A stretch of 64,000 nucleotides of DNA, taken from Misgurnus anguillicaudatus (taxonomy: Eukaryota > Chordata > Actinopteri > Cypriniformes > Cobitidae). Positions 34,541 to 46,682 of this stretch are shown piece by piece. The stretch covers positions 10,431,001-10,495,000 of the forward strand of contig NC_073356.2 in assembly GCF_027580225.2 (NCBI RefSeq). The letters run 5' to 3'. The position numbers were made by a program, and so were the translations under genes. Each line of letters opens with the position of its first letter. The stretch's first letter is position 1. Below the pieces are notes generated by a model, which was not told the origin of the DNA, ran no database searches, and saw only the letters and a program-made list of their open reading frames with translations.

Positions 34541-34928
34541 TTGGTATACGCCCAGGCACAAGACGAAATAGAAGACTTGGAGAAGACGTTGAATGAGAAA
34601 AAGCGGCACAAAGAATTAACACCGGCAGAGCGGGATAAGATTGAAGACGACGAAGATGAGGTCAATACGAAAAAGACAACAAAATGGGCAGTTAACACTT
34701 TCAGTGACTTTGCGCCAAAGACAGAAGAATTGTGATTTCGAGATCTACTCTGCTTCTCTTTTAAATGAGACATTGCAGGAGTTTTATGCGTCTGTTCAGT
34801 CTACCGCTGGATGCGAATACAGTGTTGCAAGTTTGATGTGTCTCAGAGCAGGTATAAACTGTCACACTACAAAATACATCATAAGTTATAAAGACTTCGA
34901 GACAAGCAATGCCGTCTTTACCTCCGCT
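34541..34928 (+). pseudogene. Decayed DUF3504 fragment (Crypton/ZMYM-KIAA1958-like)
   Basis: Frame 34,541-34,735 encodes an acidic-basic linker and then KKTTKWAVNTFSDF. After a one-base frame change near 34,730 the frame continues with DFEIYSASLLNETLQEFYAS and YSVASLMCLRAGIN, then DFETSNAVF. The order (TKWA.., then an L-rich segment ending in F-Y-A-x-V, then YS..SL..LR.GI) is that of the N-terminal part of DUF3504 proteins, derived from tyrosine-recombinase Crypton elements. The catalytic Arg-His-Tyr region is absent. It is a broken fragment, not a working gene. Family assignment is by pattern memory. Confidence 0.6.
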
Positions 34929-35159
34929 TCGCGTCGGGTGGTTCTTTGGTTCAATAATAAGGAGTGCTTGATGGTTCAGGGCAAGAGTGAACAATGCTAC
35001 ACTGTCACATAAGTTTATCATTTGCGTATGCTCCGAAATGTGCCCATATGTCCACTTTTAATGGAAAAGGGTGCGTTTTTTATTTACCCGTCTATCACGG
35101 TCATCTCTCTCCGCCTCAGCCATCTTGATTGTTGTTGTTATGCCCCCGGAAGTAATTGA

Positions 35160-35303
35160 AACTTCACAACTTTATTGTCCACTCGAGGCCAGAAAATAAA
35201 CAGTGACATAATCGATTATGGCACTTTGCCTCATCGATGCTGAATCGTGCATGCGCGCATTGCGATGCATTGCCGAATCAATTATTGTTGACACCCCTAT
35301 TAA
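35160..35303. mobile_element. Right end of a hAT-like element (gttgacacccct)
   Basis: aatcgattatggcactttg, then the gcatgcgcgcattgcgatgc run and a terminal caattattgttgacacccct, match the known cyprinid element whose other end would start aggggtgtcaac. That other end was not found nearby. The left border is not defined. Confidence 0.5.
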
Positions 35304-35535
35304 ACATTCAAACAAACAGGACACAAAACTGATCTGAAAGCGCTAATCACACACTGTTTGAGAAGTTTTGTGCGTGCGCGATCTCAGAACGCCAGATCGC
35401 AAGGCTTCAGACGGTGTCCAAATACTGGGTTTACATTTTCTTGCACTTGAACGAACATATTTACACAAATGTTCTCATTTTTCAAAATGACACGATTATC
35501 CGCATAAACTAGTGTGTCGTGTAAGGTTTTAAGTG

Positions 35536-35713
35536 CACTCTTAGAAAGGATGTGTTCGTTTTTTACACATCTTTTTGTGTTAATCTTTTAACACATTATG
35601 TGTAATTTTAACAAATTATGTGTCATTTTGTGTTGATTTTAGTGTTAAAATGTGTTGATTGTCCCAGAATCAACATTAATGTGTTGTTTTTAAAACATCC
35701 GTTCTAATAGTGT
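35536..35713. mobile_element. MITE with cactcttagaaaggatg ends
   Basis: cactcttagaaaggatgtgt on the left and aaaacatccgttctaatagtg on the right are imperfect inverted repeats. The inside is a chain of tgtgt and acaca motifs (gtgttaa, aacacat) that can fold back on itself. Confidence 0.75.
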
Positions 35714-36839
35714 GTCAGTACAACAAATAAATTCAATTTCTGCAAAAGTAAAATCTTCACTGAGTGTTAATAGCATCTACTGATTTCAAATGCTATTAAC
35801 TTTAGCTCCGCCCACCAATTCTTGGTTTGAGCACAAAAGTAAAACAAAAACACTCTAAAATCAACGGCTTCAGTAGAGCGGAGAGCTTGTGATAACTTAA
35901 GCCTGATTAGAGTCGTGCATAACCCTACAGTCACATTCGCTACAAAAGTGAGCGACACCAAGCGACATGGGCGTTCCTTGGCTAATATGTAAAAGCGGTA
36001 TTATCTTAGGTCACTTCAGCGGTATTGTTAAGTTACAAGAACAATGTTTTTGGATTTGATTTAAAAGTATGTATTTCTCGATAAAAGTAACAAAATATGA
36101 GATAAAATGCCAAACTTGTCAAATATATACAGAAATATGCTTTTTCCGCCATCTTGAATTATTTTCATAGACTCGGCCACAGACCTACTTCACGCTGCCC
36201 CTTCACTCCGATTGGTACTCGCTTTGTTGCATCGCTCAGCATTTGCAAAAATAGCCGCCTTGTCTATTTTGGCCACACCTTGCTTGCGCAACGGCCACTC
36301 CCATTGAAAATGAATGGTAGCCTGTCGCTCTGTCTCTGTCTCTTGTAGCTAATGTGACTGGGGAGTAAGCTCTACGCTAGCCTGTAGCTACGAGGTAGGT
36401 TATCCGTACCATGATGTGTGAGCATGTGCACCTCCCAAAATTTTTAACATGTGTTTGCATGTCGACGCGGACGACGATGCCAAAAGTTTAAATGAAAACC
36501 GACGCGGAACCTACGCCGTCGCGGCTACGCCGTAGGACCTACGCACAACTATAATGAGTCCTTAACTTTTGACGCGATGTCGCTGGTTGGAACCGCCTAC
36601 TGCTGACCTCTCTTTTCTCTTTTTTACTATCACATATCACATCCAAAAGGCATTCATTTTACATAAAAATGAAGAAATTGTTTGAAAAATGGAAATAAAG
36701 TGCCTAACGACTTGTTTATTAAGGAAAAAAGTATTTATTGGGTTGGGTTAGGGGTCGGTTTAGAAAGGGCTTTTAATCTCCCAATAATGGCACATCAATT
36801 TAATAATTTTAATAAATATAATAAATAATTTACACATGA

Positions 36840-37330
36840 GGGTGCAAGTCACCCCTTTCTTTGTCAGGTTACACTGGCTTCCTATAGTAGCTCGCATCAA
36901 AAATATCGGCTCCTGGCCTTCAAAACCACCACGCCCCCCACCTTCACTCGCTCATACAGACTTATGTACCCCGTAGATCCCTGTGCTCTGCTAACGGTTG
37001 TGGTGCCATCCCAAAAAATGGAAAAAATCACTATCGCGTACAGTACCTCCTCTGGTTCTGTTCCTCATCTGTGGAATGATCTGCCGGTTACAACAAGATC
37101 TGCTGACTGTGTAGCTGTCTTTAAGAATCGGCTAAAAACCCATCTCTTCCAACACCTCACTTACTAATAGAGTTTAATATCTTTTTCTATCATTATCTTT
37201 TCTGTACTTAAAGAAAAACATGTATACCGTGTTAGACTTGATTAGTCAACTTATGTATTGCTGTTCTTGTGGTGTTTTAATTGTTTACCTTGCTTTGGAT
37301 AAAGCTTCTGCTAAATTACTAAATGTAATG
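36840..37330 (+). mobile_element. 3' end of a LINE (CR1/L2/Rex1-type), decayed
   Basis: An ORF remnant reads ACTGGCTTCCTAT-like coding (the TGFL/HWLP region) at about 36,868, then SVPHLWNDLPVTTR and FKNRLKTHLFQHLTY, the conserved C-terminal end. The tail tgctttggataaagcttctg followed by ctaaattactaaatgtaatg is the same as at 59,540-59,622. Only the last part of the element is present. Confidence 0.75.
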
Positions 37331-37433
37331 TTATTATTGTATCCGGTTAATCTACAAAAATACTAATGGGAAAATAATATCTGCCAATATAAATGGAATC
37401 TAATTACTATTTACGCATTGCAAATTTTATTGC

Positions 37434-37659
37434 AATAGGCTTTATGCCCAGCTGCACTACTTCCTGAACTTCAGCCAGCTCCTTGTTTCCTGTCTGCCAT
37501 TATTGGACAAACTGATTAATCCAGGTGTGCCTGACTTCAGTAGTCACAACAACAATAATCAGACACACCTGGATTAATCAGTTTGTCCAATAATTTCAGA
37601 CAGGAAACAAGGAGCTGGCTGAAGTTCAGGAAGTAGTGCAGCTGGGCATAAAGCCTATT
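37434..37659. repeat. 226-bp near-perfect inverted repeat (foldback)
   Basis: Left arm 37,434-37,533 (ends aataggctttatgcccagc and taatccaggtgtgcctga) is the reverse complement of right arm about 37,559-37,659 with roughly three mismatches in 100. The spacer is about 25 bp. It could form a long hairpin as DNA or RNA. It does not look like the other MITE families here. Confidence 0.93.
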
Positions 37660-38435
37660 TATTAAATAATTTATTTTCACCTACTAAATGGCATATTGCT
37701 TAGAAAATGCTGATATTGTCACTAAGTTTAGCTGGAAAAATGTCTATATTTTAAATAGCCTCTGCCAATTTTACTGATGAAATTTACCTAATCGATATTG
37801 AATAGAAACCAAGTTAAAAGATTGGTGGCAATACCTGAGCACCCAGAAACCTGGCATGAGTTTTAGCGTGAGAGAGAACCGTTCATGTTTGCTTCAGAAC
37901 ATGAATCCAGATTATCCAGATAGATAAATAAGTTTTATTTTTGGAAGGCAACTAAACTCCCTGGAATATTTAGGAGTTGTGCTGTAAAGATACTGAGAAA
38001 CGGGTAAGGTGAAAGTTTAATAAGACAGTAGAGATGCATTGAATGTGTACCTGATGAGGTAAGACAGGTGTGGTGGTTCATCTGGTTGTGTCATCATTGG
38101 CCCTGTGGCTAGAAAGTGTGGGGAAAAGGTACGACATGTGTTAAATTCACTTCATTCCACAGCCTAGTCATTAAATAAACACAGACACAGCAAAAACGAC
38201 TCTCTGGGAAAAGGCAGATTTTTTGTTAGAGACATCACAGTGTTTGTTCTGTGTTTACCTAATCAGTTTGCCCGGCTATGTTTAGCTATGTCAATATACT
38301 GTATGTCGATACCATGTGAAAGCACTACACAGTATGCGTTTGTGTGTGTCATCCGTCTTAAATAACAGCTCAGCAGTCTCTTTTGTGTCCTCATTTCTTT
38401 TCTCATTTCAAACAAATCTTTTATTTCCCAGGGCG

Positions 38436-38811
38436 TTTCGCGCCAAAACCGTGGCGCGAACACAAGTGTGAGGATCTCTCCTTAACCCTTAGCTTTCTCT
38501 ACAGACTGCTGCATCGTGTTTCTGATCTTCGCATCAATCCCGCAGTCTTTTAAATGTATGCTTGTACAGGGTTTCTTCATGCTTGATCGTGCCTGCGTGT
38601 GTGTGTTTCTAGATCAAGGCTGAATGTTTTCACCGGTTGCATGGGTACGGCAGGGTCGTTGCCGCGGGAGACAGAGACGGGAGTGGCAAGAGAGCCGGTC
38701 TGCTGCAGTTTAGCGCGCCTGCTTTCCCGCCATCTGAGCCGGCTGCGAGGGAGGAGCTTTGGCACAAAGACAGCATAGGAGGCTTTCCCGCCAAATGCCT
38801 CGCATGCAAAT
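38436..38811. promoter_or_regulatory. GC-rich patch with four E2F-like motifs and an octamer
   Basis: tttcgcgccaaaa (38,436-38,448) is a two-sided E2F consensus. ggcgcgaa (38,453-38,460), tttcccgcc (38,723-38,731) and tttcccgccaaa (38,784-38,795) are further E2F-like motifs, and atgcaaat (38,804-38,811) is a perfect POU octamer. The 38,600-38,860 stretch is richer in CpG than its surroundings. No coding exon follows on either strand within reach, so the target gene is unknown. Confidence 0.45.
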
Positions 38812-39239
38812 GAGCCCCGGTGGGAGGGGCTTGCAACCGTTTGCAGCACTGTTAACCGTTTCAGTGCTGACAGCCAGAATACACAACCCCCCTAACCCAT
38901 GCAGACTGCTTACATAAGCACATAGTCCAACCTTATGTTTCATGTTATGCAAGTCCAAGAAACTCGAACCCACATGTATATATGTCCCCTGTGCACTTTT
39001 AATTTAGGTAACAGGTTTATTGCTTTAACATGCATGAAAATTACTTTTCTTATGAATGTGCTTGCTTGGAGTTATGATGTTATAACACATTGGTGTGGAA
39101 AGTTTGCATGGTTTTAATGACAGTTATGGGTCTGAATGAATTTAAGCATTTTTCTCAGTTTCAGATCTGTTAATGTTGTGTTCCTAAACTTCTTAATGCT
39201 GCTTCATGAAATGCATCCTCATTTATTTTGTAGGATTAT

Positions 39240-39360
39240 ATTGGATACATGAAAAATGTTTTTTTTACATTTATGATATACATTTTTTTGTATGTGTTTT
39301 TACTGGGAATCGAACCCACAGCATTTGTGTTGCTGCAGGACCTTTTAGTAGGACAGGCCC
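39240..39360 (-). mobile_element. tRNA-type SINE fragment, reverse orientation
   Basis: tactgggaatcgaacccaca, the complement of a tRNA B-box region (gttcgattccc), is followed by a decayed A-box side. Only the head survives. Confidence 0.55.
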
Positions 39361-39659
39361 TGGACAGTCATAAACATTTTAATAAATATATTATATTGTC
39401 TGAACTAATAAAAAACAGTATTTAATATACAAACATTCACAAATAATATAAAATAGAGAAATGTCATATGTTTTATGTATGCCCAATGTCCTCACAATAC
39501 CAACTGTGTATTGTTAATGTTTTGAGTTGGATACACAATGCAATAGCTCTGTTGCTCTGGGCGTGAACCGGGCAGGTGATGGCGGTTGGGAAACATAACC
39601 ACAGATCTTTACAACATTGTGCCAAGTTTAACACTGAACAATAGAAAAAGGATATGCAC

Positions 39660-40240
39660 ACAACGACTTCATCATCGGTTACTTAAATGCGTGTTAGAGA
39701 GTATTTGGACAAAGCAGTTTGACCCAGCGCTGGTTAAATGACACCTCGACCCTGTCATGGAAACCGGCCGGTAACCGTCACCAGGCAGGACCTTCCCCTC
39801 CGGCTAGAGAAACTTACACTGTTCTTCCCTCTCTTTCTTCTGCTGGGGTGGGACGGCCTGCTCTGCGTTGAGCCGGTTTGTTTAGCTTGGCTGTACACCT
39901 GTCAACCGACCGGCAGCTCCTGAATTTACCTGGAAAACTCCCAAAAATATCGCCAGCGGCAGATCCTGGTCTGATGTGAGTCATTGTAATATTGCGCTCT
40001 CGAGGCTCCAGTGAGATGATGGATGATGCCCATCTTTAGCATCAGATCCGTCTAGACTAGTCAATTTCGTTTATAACGGGATCATCGGTTACATATGAAA
40101 TATTTATCATCACAAGTCAATCACTTTTATGTTTACAAAATACTGAAAAAATTATTTTGGTAATAAGAAACTCCTTGTTATTTAATTTTACAATGCATGT
40201 GTAAATGATAGTTCTGGTTGTTCTGATTACGTCATAGGTC
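39660..40240. other. No gene recognised
   Basis: A 41-bp minus-strand interval near 39,927-39,967 is bounded by acatcag and ag|gtaaat and is open, but it is too short to assign to a family. The plus frame at 39,738-39,923 has no recognisable motif. Confidence 0.3.
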
Positions 40241-40334
40241 AAAAGCCAGACTTGTTCGGGTATCTCCGAAACCGCTCCCATCTCCTAGTGCAGTATATTT
40301 GGCGTCTGAAGCAGGGGCGAACAACTTTATTCCC

Positions 40335-40620
40335 CACATTTGTTCACTATTTTTTACCCACAATGCACTCTGACTTTGAGGGTACATTCGATGTAGACTC
40401 GGGCTGCGTCCGAAACCGCCTACTTCCATACTATACAGTAGGTGAAAAGCAGTATGCAAGGCGAGTAGTATGTCCGAATTTACAGTATTCGAAAAACAGT
40501 AGGCGAAAAGTCCCGGAATGACTACCTACTTCCGTCAAGATCCTGAAGTGTTCATTCGATGGACACTTTGCTATCCTGTGATCTTCAGGAGAGGAGTTAT
40601 CCAACAACGATGACGGCGGA
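40335..40620. mobile_element. 'gggctgcgtccgaaa' repeat, copy 1
   Basis: The run cgcctacttccatactatac, then gtaggtgaaaag and aaacagtaggcgaaaag, recurs at 61,040-61,230. It is a known-looking fish repeat; borders are not clear. Confidence 0.55.
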
Positions 40621-41354
40621 GGGGCGTTCAGAACGCATATCAGTATTGTTCACGCGAGTGACAATCAAACAGTGTGAACTATCAAAGACACGATCTTATC
40701 AAAATCATGCCGTGTGAAATGTGTTCTGACCAAAAATAACATCAGCGATGACCTACAGCCAATGAGAGAGCACCATACAGGGCAGCTGGAAGTTCAGGGA
40801 GGAGTCTCCTCAAACATTTTCCCCTTTATAATCTTTTTTTTTTTTTTTTGCCGCAAATGAGCGCACATGCAATTTTTATGGCAAGCTTCTCAACTACTCA
40901 TGTAAGAACTCGGTCTTGCACACGTGGCCTTGCGTGTTTCCTTGTAACTTCTCGCATGCATTTGGTTGTAAGAGTTTGCGGACTGGGACAAAGTTGAGCT
41001 GCGATTCTTCCTATGGTAAAGTCATGCAGTGTGGAACGCCCTGTCGCCTCACGTGAAACTTTCGCATGCTCACGTGAAACTTTCGCGTGTGCACTTGAAT
41101 CTATCTCGTGCGCACGTGAAAGCGAAAGTTACTAAACGCGATAGTTTCACGTGCGCACGCGAAACAAAACTTTTTTAAAAATTTTCCTTAGGGGCTCCAT
41201 AAAAATATAATACATATTTCTATTAAATGTAATAAAACCTTAATAGTATAAAAATGACAAGCAGTTTTTTTTCTCTTTATTTTTAACAAATACATCACAA
41301 ATGTAGAAAAGTAAAGTGTACCTTTTACATTACAATCCATAAAGCCACACAGGT

Positions 41355-41680
41355 GTTAGGGGGTGTACACACTAAAGCTTTTACGCCGACGGCTGGCGTT
41401 TGTTTTCAATTGTTTCCAATTAGAAGAGCAGTGTTTTTTAAAAAAGCCAGCATTTTTTCGTGCTGAACTTCGAGTGAAAAGCTCAGCTCGCCAATGTCAG
41501 TTCTCATAGGCCATCCAATCACAGTGGAGGAGAGGCGGGACAAATATCACAACAACCAACAATTACAACAACAATTGATAAACAGTGCAAGAGTATCACA
41601 CCAACCAAAGCGTTCAGCTGAAGAAAGCTGGCATTCGGCATCCGCCTGCCGTTTAAAAGCTTTGGTGTGAACACCCCTAA
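41355..41680. mobile_element. MITE with ttagggggtgtacacac ends
   Basis: ttagggggtgtacacactaa on the left is mirrored by ttggtgtgaacacccctaa on the right. Just inside, aagcttttacgcc and gccgtttaaaagctt also pair. 326 bp, no coding capacity. Confidence 0.85.
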
Positions 41681-42840
41681 GTTCATATATGGGGTCAGAT
41701 AGATAACATCAAACAAATCTCATTGGTTCTCACACATCTTGTTGCTAGTTGTCATATTTAATTAAGAGACAAAAAAACAATAGGCATTTTTATTAATGGT
41801 AAATATATTTTTATTGGATACATTTTTGAGTATTACATTTATTCTCCCATTGCTTAACTATGTGGGTACATCATTGCGTAAACGTGTGGTAATAGTCATA
41901 ATTTCGAGTATTGTACAATATTTTCTTCAAATGTTTTAATAATGGCCAAAATGAAGCTATACAAATTTGAGGCCCCTGTTATTGTAGGGCTATAAGTAGA
42001 TAACAGAATACTAGCAATGTTAATACTATGCTGCCCCCTTGTGGTCATATATAAAACTAATACAATTCTAAACTTTGTTATAGGGATTTTTTTACTCTTA
42101 TAGTTTTACTTTATTTATTTTTTGAATGATCAAAACACATCTGACTCTTCTAAGGTGGGGTTGTCATGTGTCATGTCACAAAGCCTGTCCATCAAAGATT
42201 TAATTTGTACGTAAGTGCACTTGTTTATATAATTGCTTGTTTAATCTGGCAGTGGTTTTGTAAGATCCTGTTAAACACCTTTTTCAAAACCCCTTTGAAT
42301 TAGATTAGTCCTCCAAACTAACATTTTAGTCTTTGCAACAGTTATTGGTTAAAATACAAAAACATCCTAAGAGAGCATCTCCAACAACCCAAGAACAGGT
42401 GATATAAAATGTATTTTCCAGCATCCTTCCTTGCATTAAGGCAAAAGTGAGAACTAAGTTACTTGGGGAACAAAACTTAAAAATGTTGTGTCCCCAGACC
42501 TCCTAATCCCATTGTGAATTTATAAGGTGGGTTGACAAACACACATTTTGACAAACTCCAAGCATTGATTATACAAGGAATGAGCTGCCATCAGTCAGGA
42601 CATGCCCCAGAAGTTGATTGACAGTATGCCAGGACGAATTGCAGAGGTCTCGAACAAGAAGTGTCGACTCTGCAAGTATTGAATCTTTCCTTGCATAAAC
42701 GTAATGTCAATTAAAGCCCTTGACACTTAAAATGCTTCTAATTATGCTTCAGGATGCTATAGTAACATTCAACAAAAAGATAAAGCAGCAGACTTTGTGA
42801 AATTAATATTTCTCAACATTTTTGGCCACGACTGTGTAGA
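41681..42840. other. No gene recognised
   Basis: AT-rich sequence without exon-like open frames or terminal inverted repeats that I could define. Confidence 0.4.
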
Positions 42841-42842
42841 CC

Positions 42843-43022
42843 ACACTCTCAGATAAAAGGTCCAAGAAGGTACAAAAGTTGTCACATGGGGCGGTACGCT
42901 TTAGTACCTAAAAGCTGCATATTGGTACATCAAAGGTACATCTGCACCAAAATGGTACATATTGGGACCCTTTTGAAAGGTACTGCCCCAGTGAAAACTT
43001 CTTGTACCTTTATTTCTCACCT
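42843..43022. mobile_element. Short MITE (cactctcagataaaaggt)
   Basis: cactctcagataaaaggtcc opens the element, and the ggtacaaaa/ttttgtacc-type motifs in the interior pair across it (ggggcggtac against gtactgcccc). A diverged relative starts at about 49,571. Confidence 0.65.
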
Positions 43023-43131
43023 TTTTCTAACAGCAACTAAATTTTATCCCCTCTCTGTTTCGGACTATTTGTGAATAAATGTTTTCATTGTTTCTAAAAG
43101 GATACTTTAGCAATATCGCTCAAGTAGAAGT

Positions 43132-43179
43132 GTGATAGCTCTATATCTTCGTGGCTGTGATGATATAGAGCTATATCAC
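43132..43179. repeat. Short hairpin
   Basis: gtgatagctctatatc (43,132-43,147) pairs with gatatagagctatatcac (43,162-43,179), leaving a loop of about 14 bases. The stem is short, and no evidence of transcription is visible. Confidence 0.6.
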
Positions 43180-43680
43180 ATGAATTCGAGAGCGACAATG
43201 CTTTTCTACAACAATTCGATGGTGAAAGTTTGAAAAAAGAAAACTAGAAAACAACAAATGGAGTGATTTTAAAAGCCTCTTTGTTGGGGAACTACTTTCT
43301 TCCGCCACGGATTTAAAGCTCTGAGTGACGGGTAACACTTTTTGTGCCGTTTGTTTTTAAATGTCATCATTACTCAATAGACTGAATAGCCGTTTCTCAA
43401 TATAACCGGTTCTTGGTCACAAAGTGTAGTTTTAAGATTAGTTCAGTTGAAAATATATATGTATAATATTCAAATCTGCAGTCTTGTAAAGATAGCGCCT
43501 ATTTGAACATTTGCTTAGAAAGATTCTGACGTGAGAGATGTGGCCAGCAGGCTTTGATGTATAAAAAATGGCAATTAAAGAAAATAAGTTACGGGCATGA
43601 TTCCCTGCTCTTAAACGCTGGATGCGTGTTCGTTGTCGGTGCTGAAACCACGCCCACTCGCGGGAAATCTGCCATCTCTC

Positions 43681-44045
43681 TTAAAGGTGCTCCAAGTGAA
43701 TTCAGGCGTTTTAAGACATAAAACATTTTTTGTTACATACAGCAAATATCTCCTCACTATCTGCTTGCTACCTGACTGCTGATCAAACTGTAAAAAAATG
43801 CGGTCTCTGTAGGCAGCCCAGGCTCCACAAATGGCAATAACAACACAGTGGCCAAACCTAACACCACGAAACAAAACAAAGTGTTCCAGCCAATAAACGA
43901 CAAGAAGGATTTGGGGGTGGGGGTTGGGTGTGTTCATGAAAGCACGGAAGGGAGGGGGAGGAGTTAGCTACGCTCTGTTTTTTTTAAAACAGTTCAAACA
44001 TCAACAAAAAGTGACGTCGCACAGATTCGCTTAGAGCGCCTTTAA
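43681..44045. mobile_element. MITE with ttaaaggtgctc / gagcgcctttaa ends
   Basis: The terminal ttaaaggtgctccaagtg and the far end cgcttagagcgcctttaa form a short inverted repeat bounded by TTAA. The inner runs (gttccagccaataaacgac and the gggtggggg tract) are typical of a repeat I know from cyprinids. Confidence 0.75.
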
Positions 44046-44465
44046 CTTTCAAATAGGCCTACAGCTACAACCTGAATGGATGCTAGTGATTGTGTAAGGG
44101 GCGGGGCCACGCGCGGTAGCTCAAGTGCGTCACCAAGCCTCCGTTTAGGCCTGCCTAAATAACCCTGAAAAATGGAAAAACTGTTTAAAAATTGAATGAA
44201 ATTGAAATTATAAACTATAATTTGTTTTGGAACAGGGTTGTGCAAAGTTTTCTTACTCAAGGGCCACATCAGAAAAAAAAATCTAATAAAAATCTTTACT
44301 TTATGTGCATATTACATATAGGGGCGGTTTCCCAGACAGGGATTAAACTATTATCTGGATTTTTCTTTTAAGAAAATGGACTATTCCTTTAACAGAGACT
44401 TTTATTAAAAGTAAGAAACTACAAGATTATTGTAAATCTATTGTAAAGTGTTACCTTTGATGTGA

Positions 44466-44659
44466 GTACAATAAAAATACTGGGTTATTTTCAGCCTAGG
44501 ATTGGGTTAAAAAGGGACAAACCCAACCCACTGGGTTTTAATTTAACCTATACTGGGTTGTTTTAACCCATTGTTGGGTCAAAAATAACATTTTTCTGGG
44601 TTTGTCCCATTTTGACCCAACGCTGGTTTAAAAATAACCCAACCTTTTTTTGAGTGTAT
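44466..44659. mobile_element. MITE built on 'aacccaaccc / gggttgggtt'
   Basis: The left aaatactgggttattttcag is mirrored by taaaaataacccaacctt on the right. gggacaaacccaaccc pairs with gggtttgtcccattttg inside. About 194 bp, almost wholly self-complementary. Confidence 0.8.
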
Positions 44660-44941
44660 ACTGTACATCATGGCAACAAGTTCCTATCTCATCATATTGC
44701 TTTTAAAATGTACATGTGTAGCTGGTTGTTGTTCAAAGGCATAATGCATAAAACATGTTTTGATAAGTTAACCGTATCAGTTATTATACAGCATTCATTC
44801 AGCTTTGTTATAACAGCACCATGGACAGCAACACTCATTGAGTCTGATTCACAGCACACAGAATGCTGTCATTTATACTTTGACGTTTCGATTGAGGACT
44901 CAAAAGCTACGACAGAACTCCATGTTGAATGTAGTAAATGA

Positions 44942-46320
44942 CAAGTTTATTTCTTGCACAAAATGTACAAAATAACAAGCAAATGGACAGCCCCACCCCA
45001 CCCTCACCCGGCCCTGTTTCTCTTTTCACCCCGCTGATATGAAGTCGAAGATCTGGAACAAATGTCTACAGCAAGTCCGATGGTCTTAGAGACAACACAC
45101 ATCCAATTCAGATTCACTGAACAATTAAAAATGAATAAAAACACCATATTTACAGTCTTGTCGGAACTTTTACAGCATGCCATCTATATATTCATACAGA
45201 GTTTGCTTTTCGACATGTAGAAAAAGCATTAGAAGATCAAATCAAGACATGAGACATTCAAAATACGCCACTGCTTCTTCATTTCATTACATTTTTATTT
45301 CAGAATCTCTATTGAACATTTGTGTATAGTTGTGGCCTCGTAATACCCCACGAGGAAAATCTTTATATTTACACCAAGTCTTTAGGTTCAAGCCTGCATG
45401 TTTTCAATACCAGCATTTTAGTTTTAGATTGTGAGAAAATATTCATCCAAACATCAAGGCAATGTTGCAGTCTCATTTGGCAATGATTCGCTTGCGGTTA
45501 CAAACCCAGCGTTGTTTGTGTCGTCTTAATGCTAAATCTGTATCTGGATGGGTGATTATTTTCAGCAGATGATATTTTTGTAATATTGCCGTTCATCAGA
45601 TAAATGGCGTGCAGTGATACAGAAGCAGACATGGCAGAATGTGTGTCGCGCGTCTGCAATGCAGTTTCATGGCTTTTACTCTCTAACTAAACTTTACAAG
45701 AGCAAAAAAGAAAACAATTCAAGCGATTTAAAGGATCATTTGTCTTATATGTACAACTGGCCATGATGTTGCAAAGATGAATAATTTGCATTTTTCTGGC
45801 TCGTACATTGGTGTGAAGGCCTTAGAAATGAATTGCTGTGTTTGTTACATCGGTTGTATTGCTGTACAGCACTAGTGAGCGAGTCAAGCAAAATGCTTCA
45901 TTTCTTTACAAAACTATCCTGTGCTTTCTGAATATATACAGCTCAATGAAACGTAAACCTGTCTCCGTTTATAGTACCTTTATGATGTCTGTTGCCATCA
46001 GGAGTGAATAGATCGCGTAAAGGTTATACTTTTGTCCTGTAACTCGGACTGCGCTGGATGAAGCGTATCAAGGACGATGAGACGAAGGCATTAAAAATCC
46101 GATCAAGTCTAAAGCATGAATATGGATTTGAAATATACACAGTTTGAAAATCTTTCATGAGAAGTGGGATTCCTGTTACTTTCAAGTGTGCAAAAATACT
46201 CTGTCGGCACTTTCCACCTTAAATTAAATTATAATGCGTGTTTTGAAAGACCATAATCGGGTATTAGGCTGCAGTTTTGTTCAATTGTTGAATTATAATA
46301 TACATATTTATATATATATC
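44942..46320 (-). other. Candidate minus-strand 3' UTR (possibly of cyria)
   Basis: This is one of the few long stretches without a recognised repeat. On the minus strand aataaa (44,946-44,951) lies at its left border, preceded by tgtgcaag, a plausible polyadenylation signal. It is downstream of the cyria exons on the same strand. The expected terminal cyria coding segment was not found at its upstream end, so the link is only inference. Confidence 0.35.
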
Positions 46321-46682
46321 TCTACTCTTCCTGTTTTATAAAATGACACACGGTGATAAACCATCAACAATCTATATATATATTTATTTATTTTCATTTT
46401 CATTTCTCTTTTCTAGAATATCTTATACTTCATTTGAGATCAAGTTGCATTGCGCTCTTGTAAACAAACATGTTTCGGAGGTTGGTTCACCCGTGTTTGT
46501 CATCCACCTTTATTTGTTTTCTGACAGTCCATTTCTTTGTTGTCCACTCCCTCACCTCCAGCTTTCATTGAAGCAGGGCCCTTATTTGTTTAGAGGTGCT
46601 GTCATCATTTAAATGTCTCGTTGTGTACCTGTATGAAAGACAGTGCTCATATGTCAACAGAAACAGTTATTAAAACACTTTA

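Noticed and set aside
38577..38849. 90-codon minus open frame in the GC-rich patch
   Set aside because: GC-rich DNA has few stops. Three overlapping frames are open on the same strand and none shows a known domain.
38000..44900. A MYC-family gene expected from the neighbourhood
   Set aside because: Looked for MYC box and bHLH-zipper coding on both strands by eye; none of the open frames fits.
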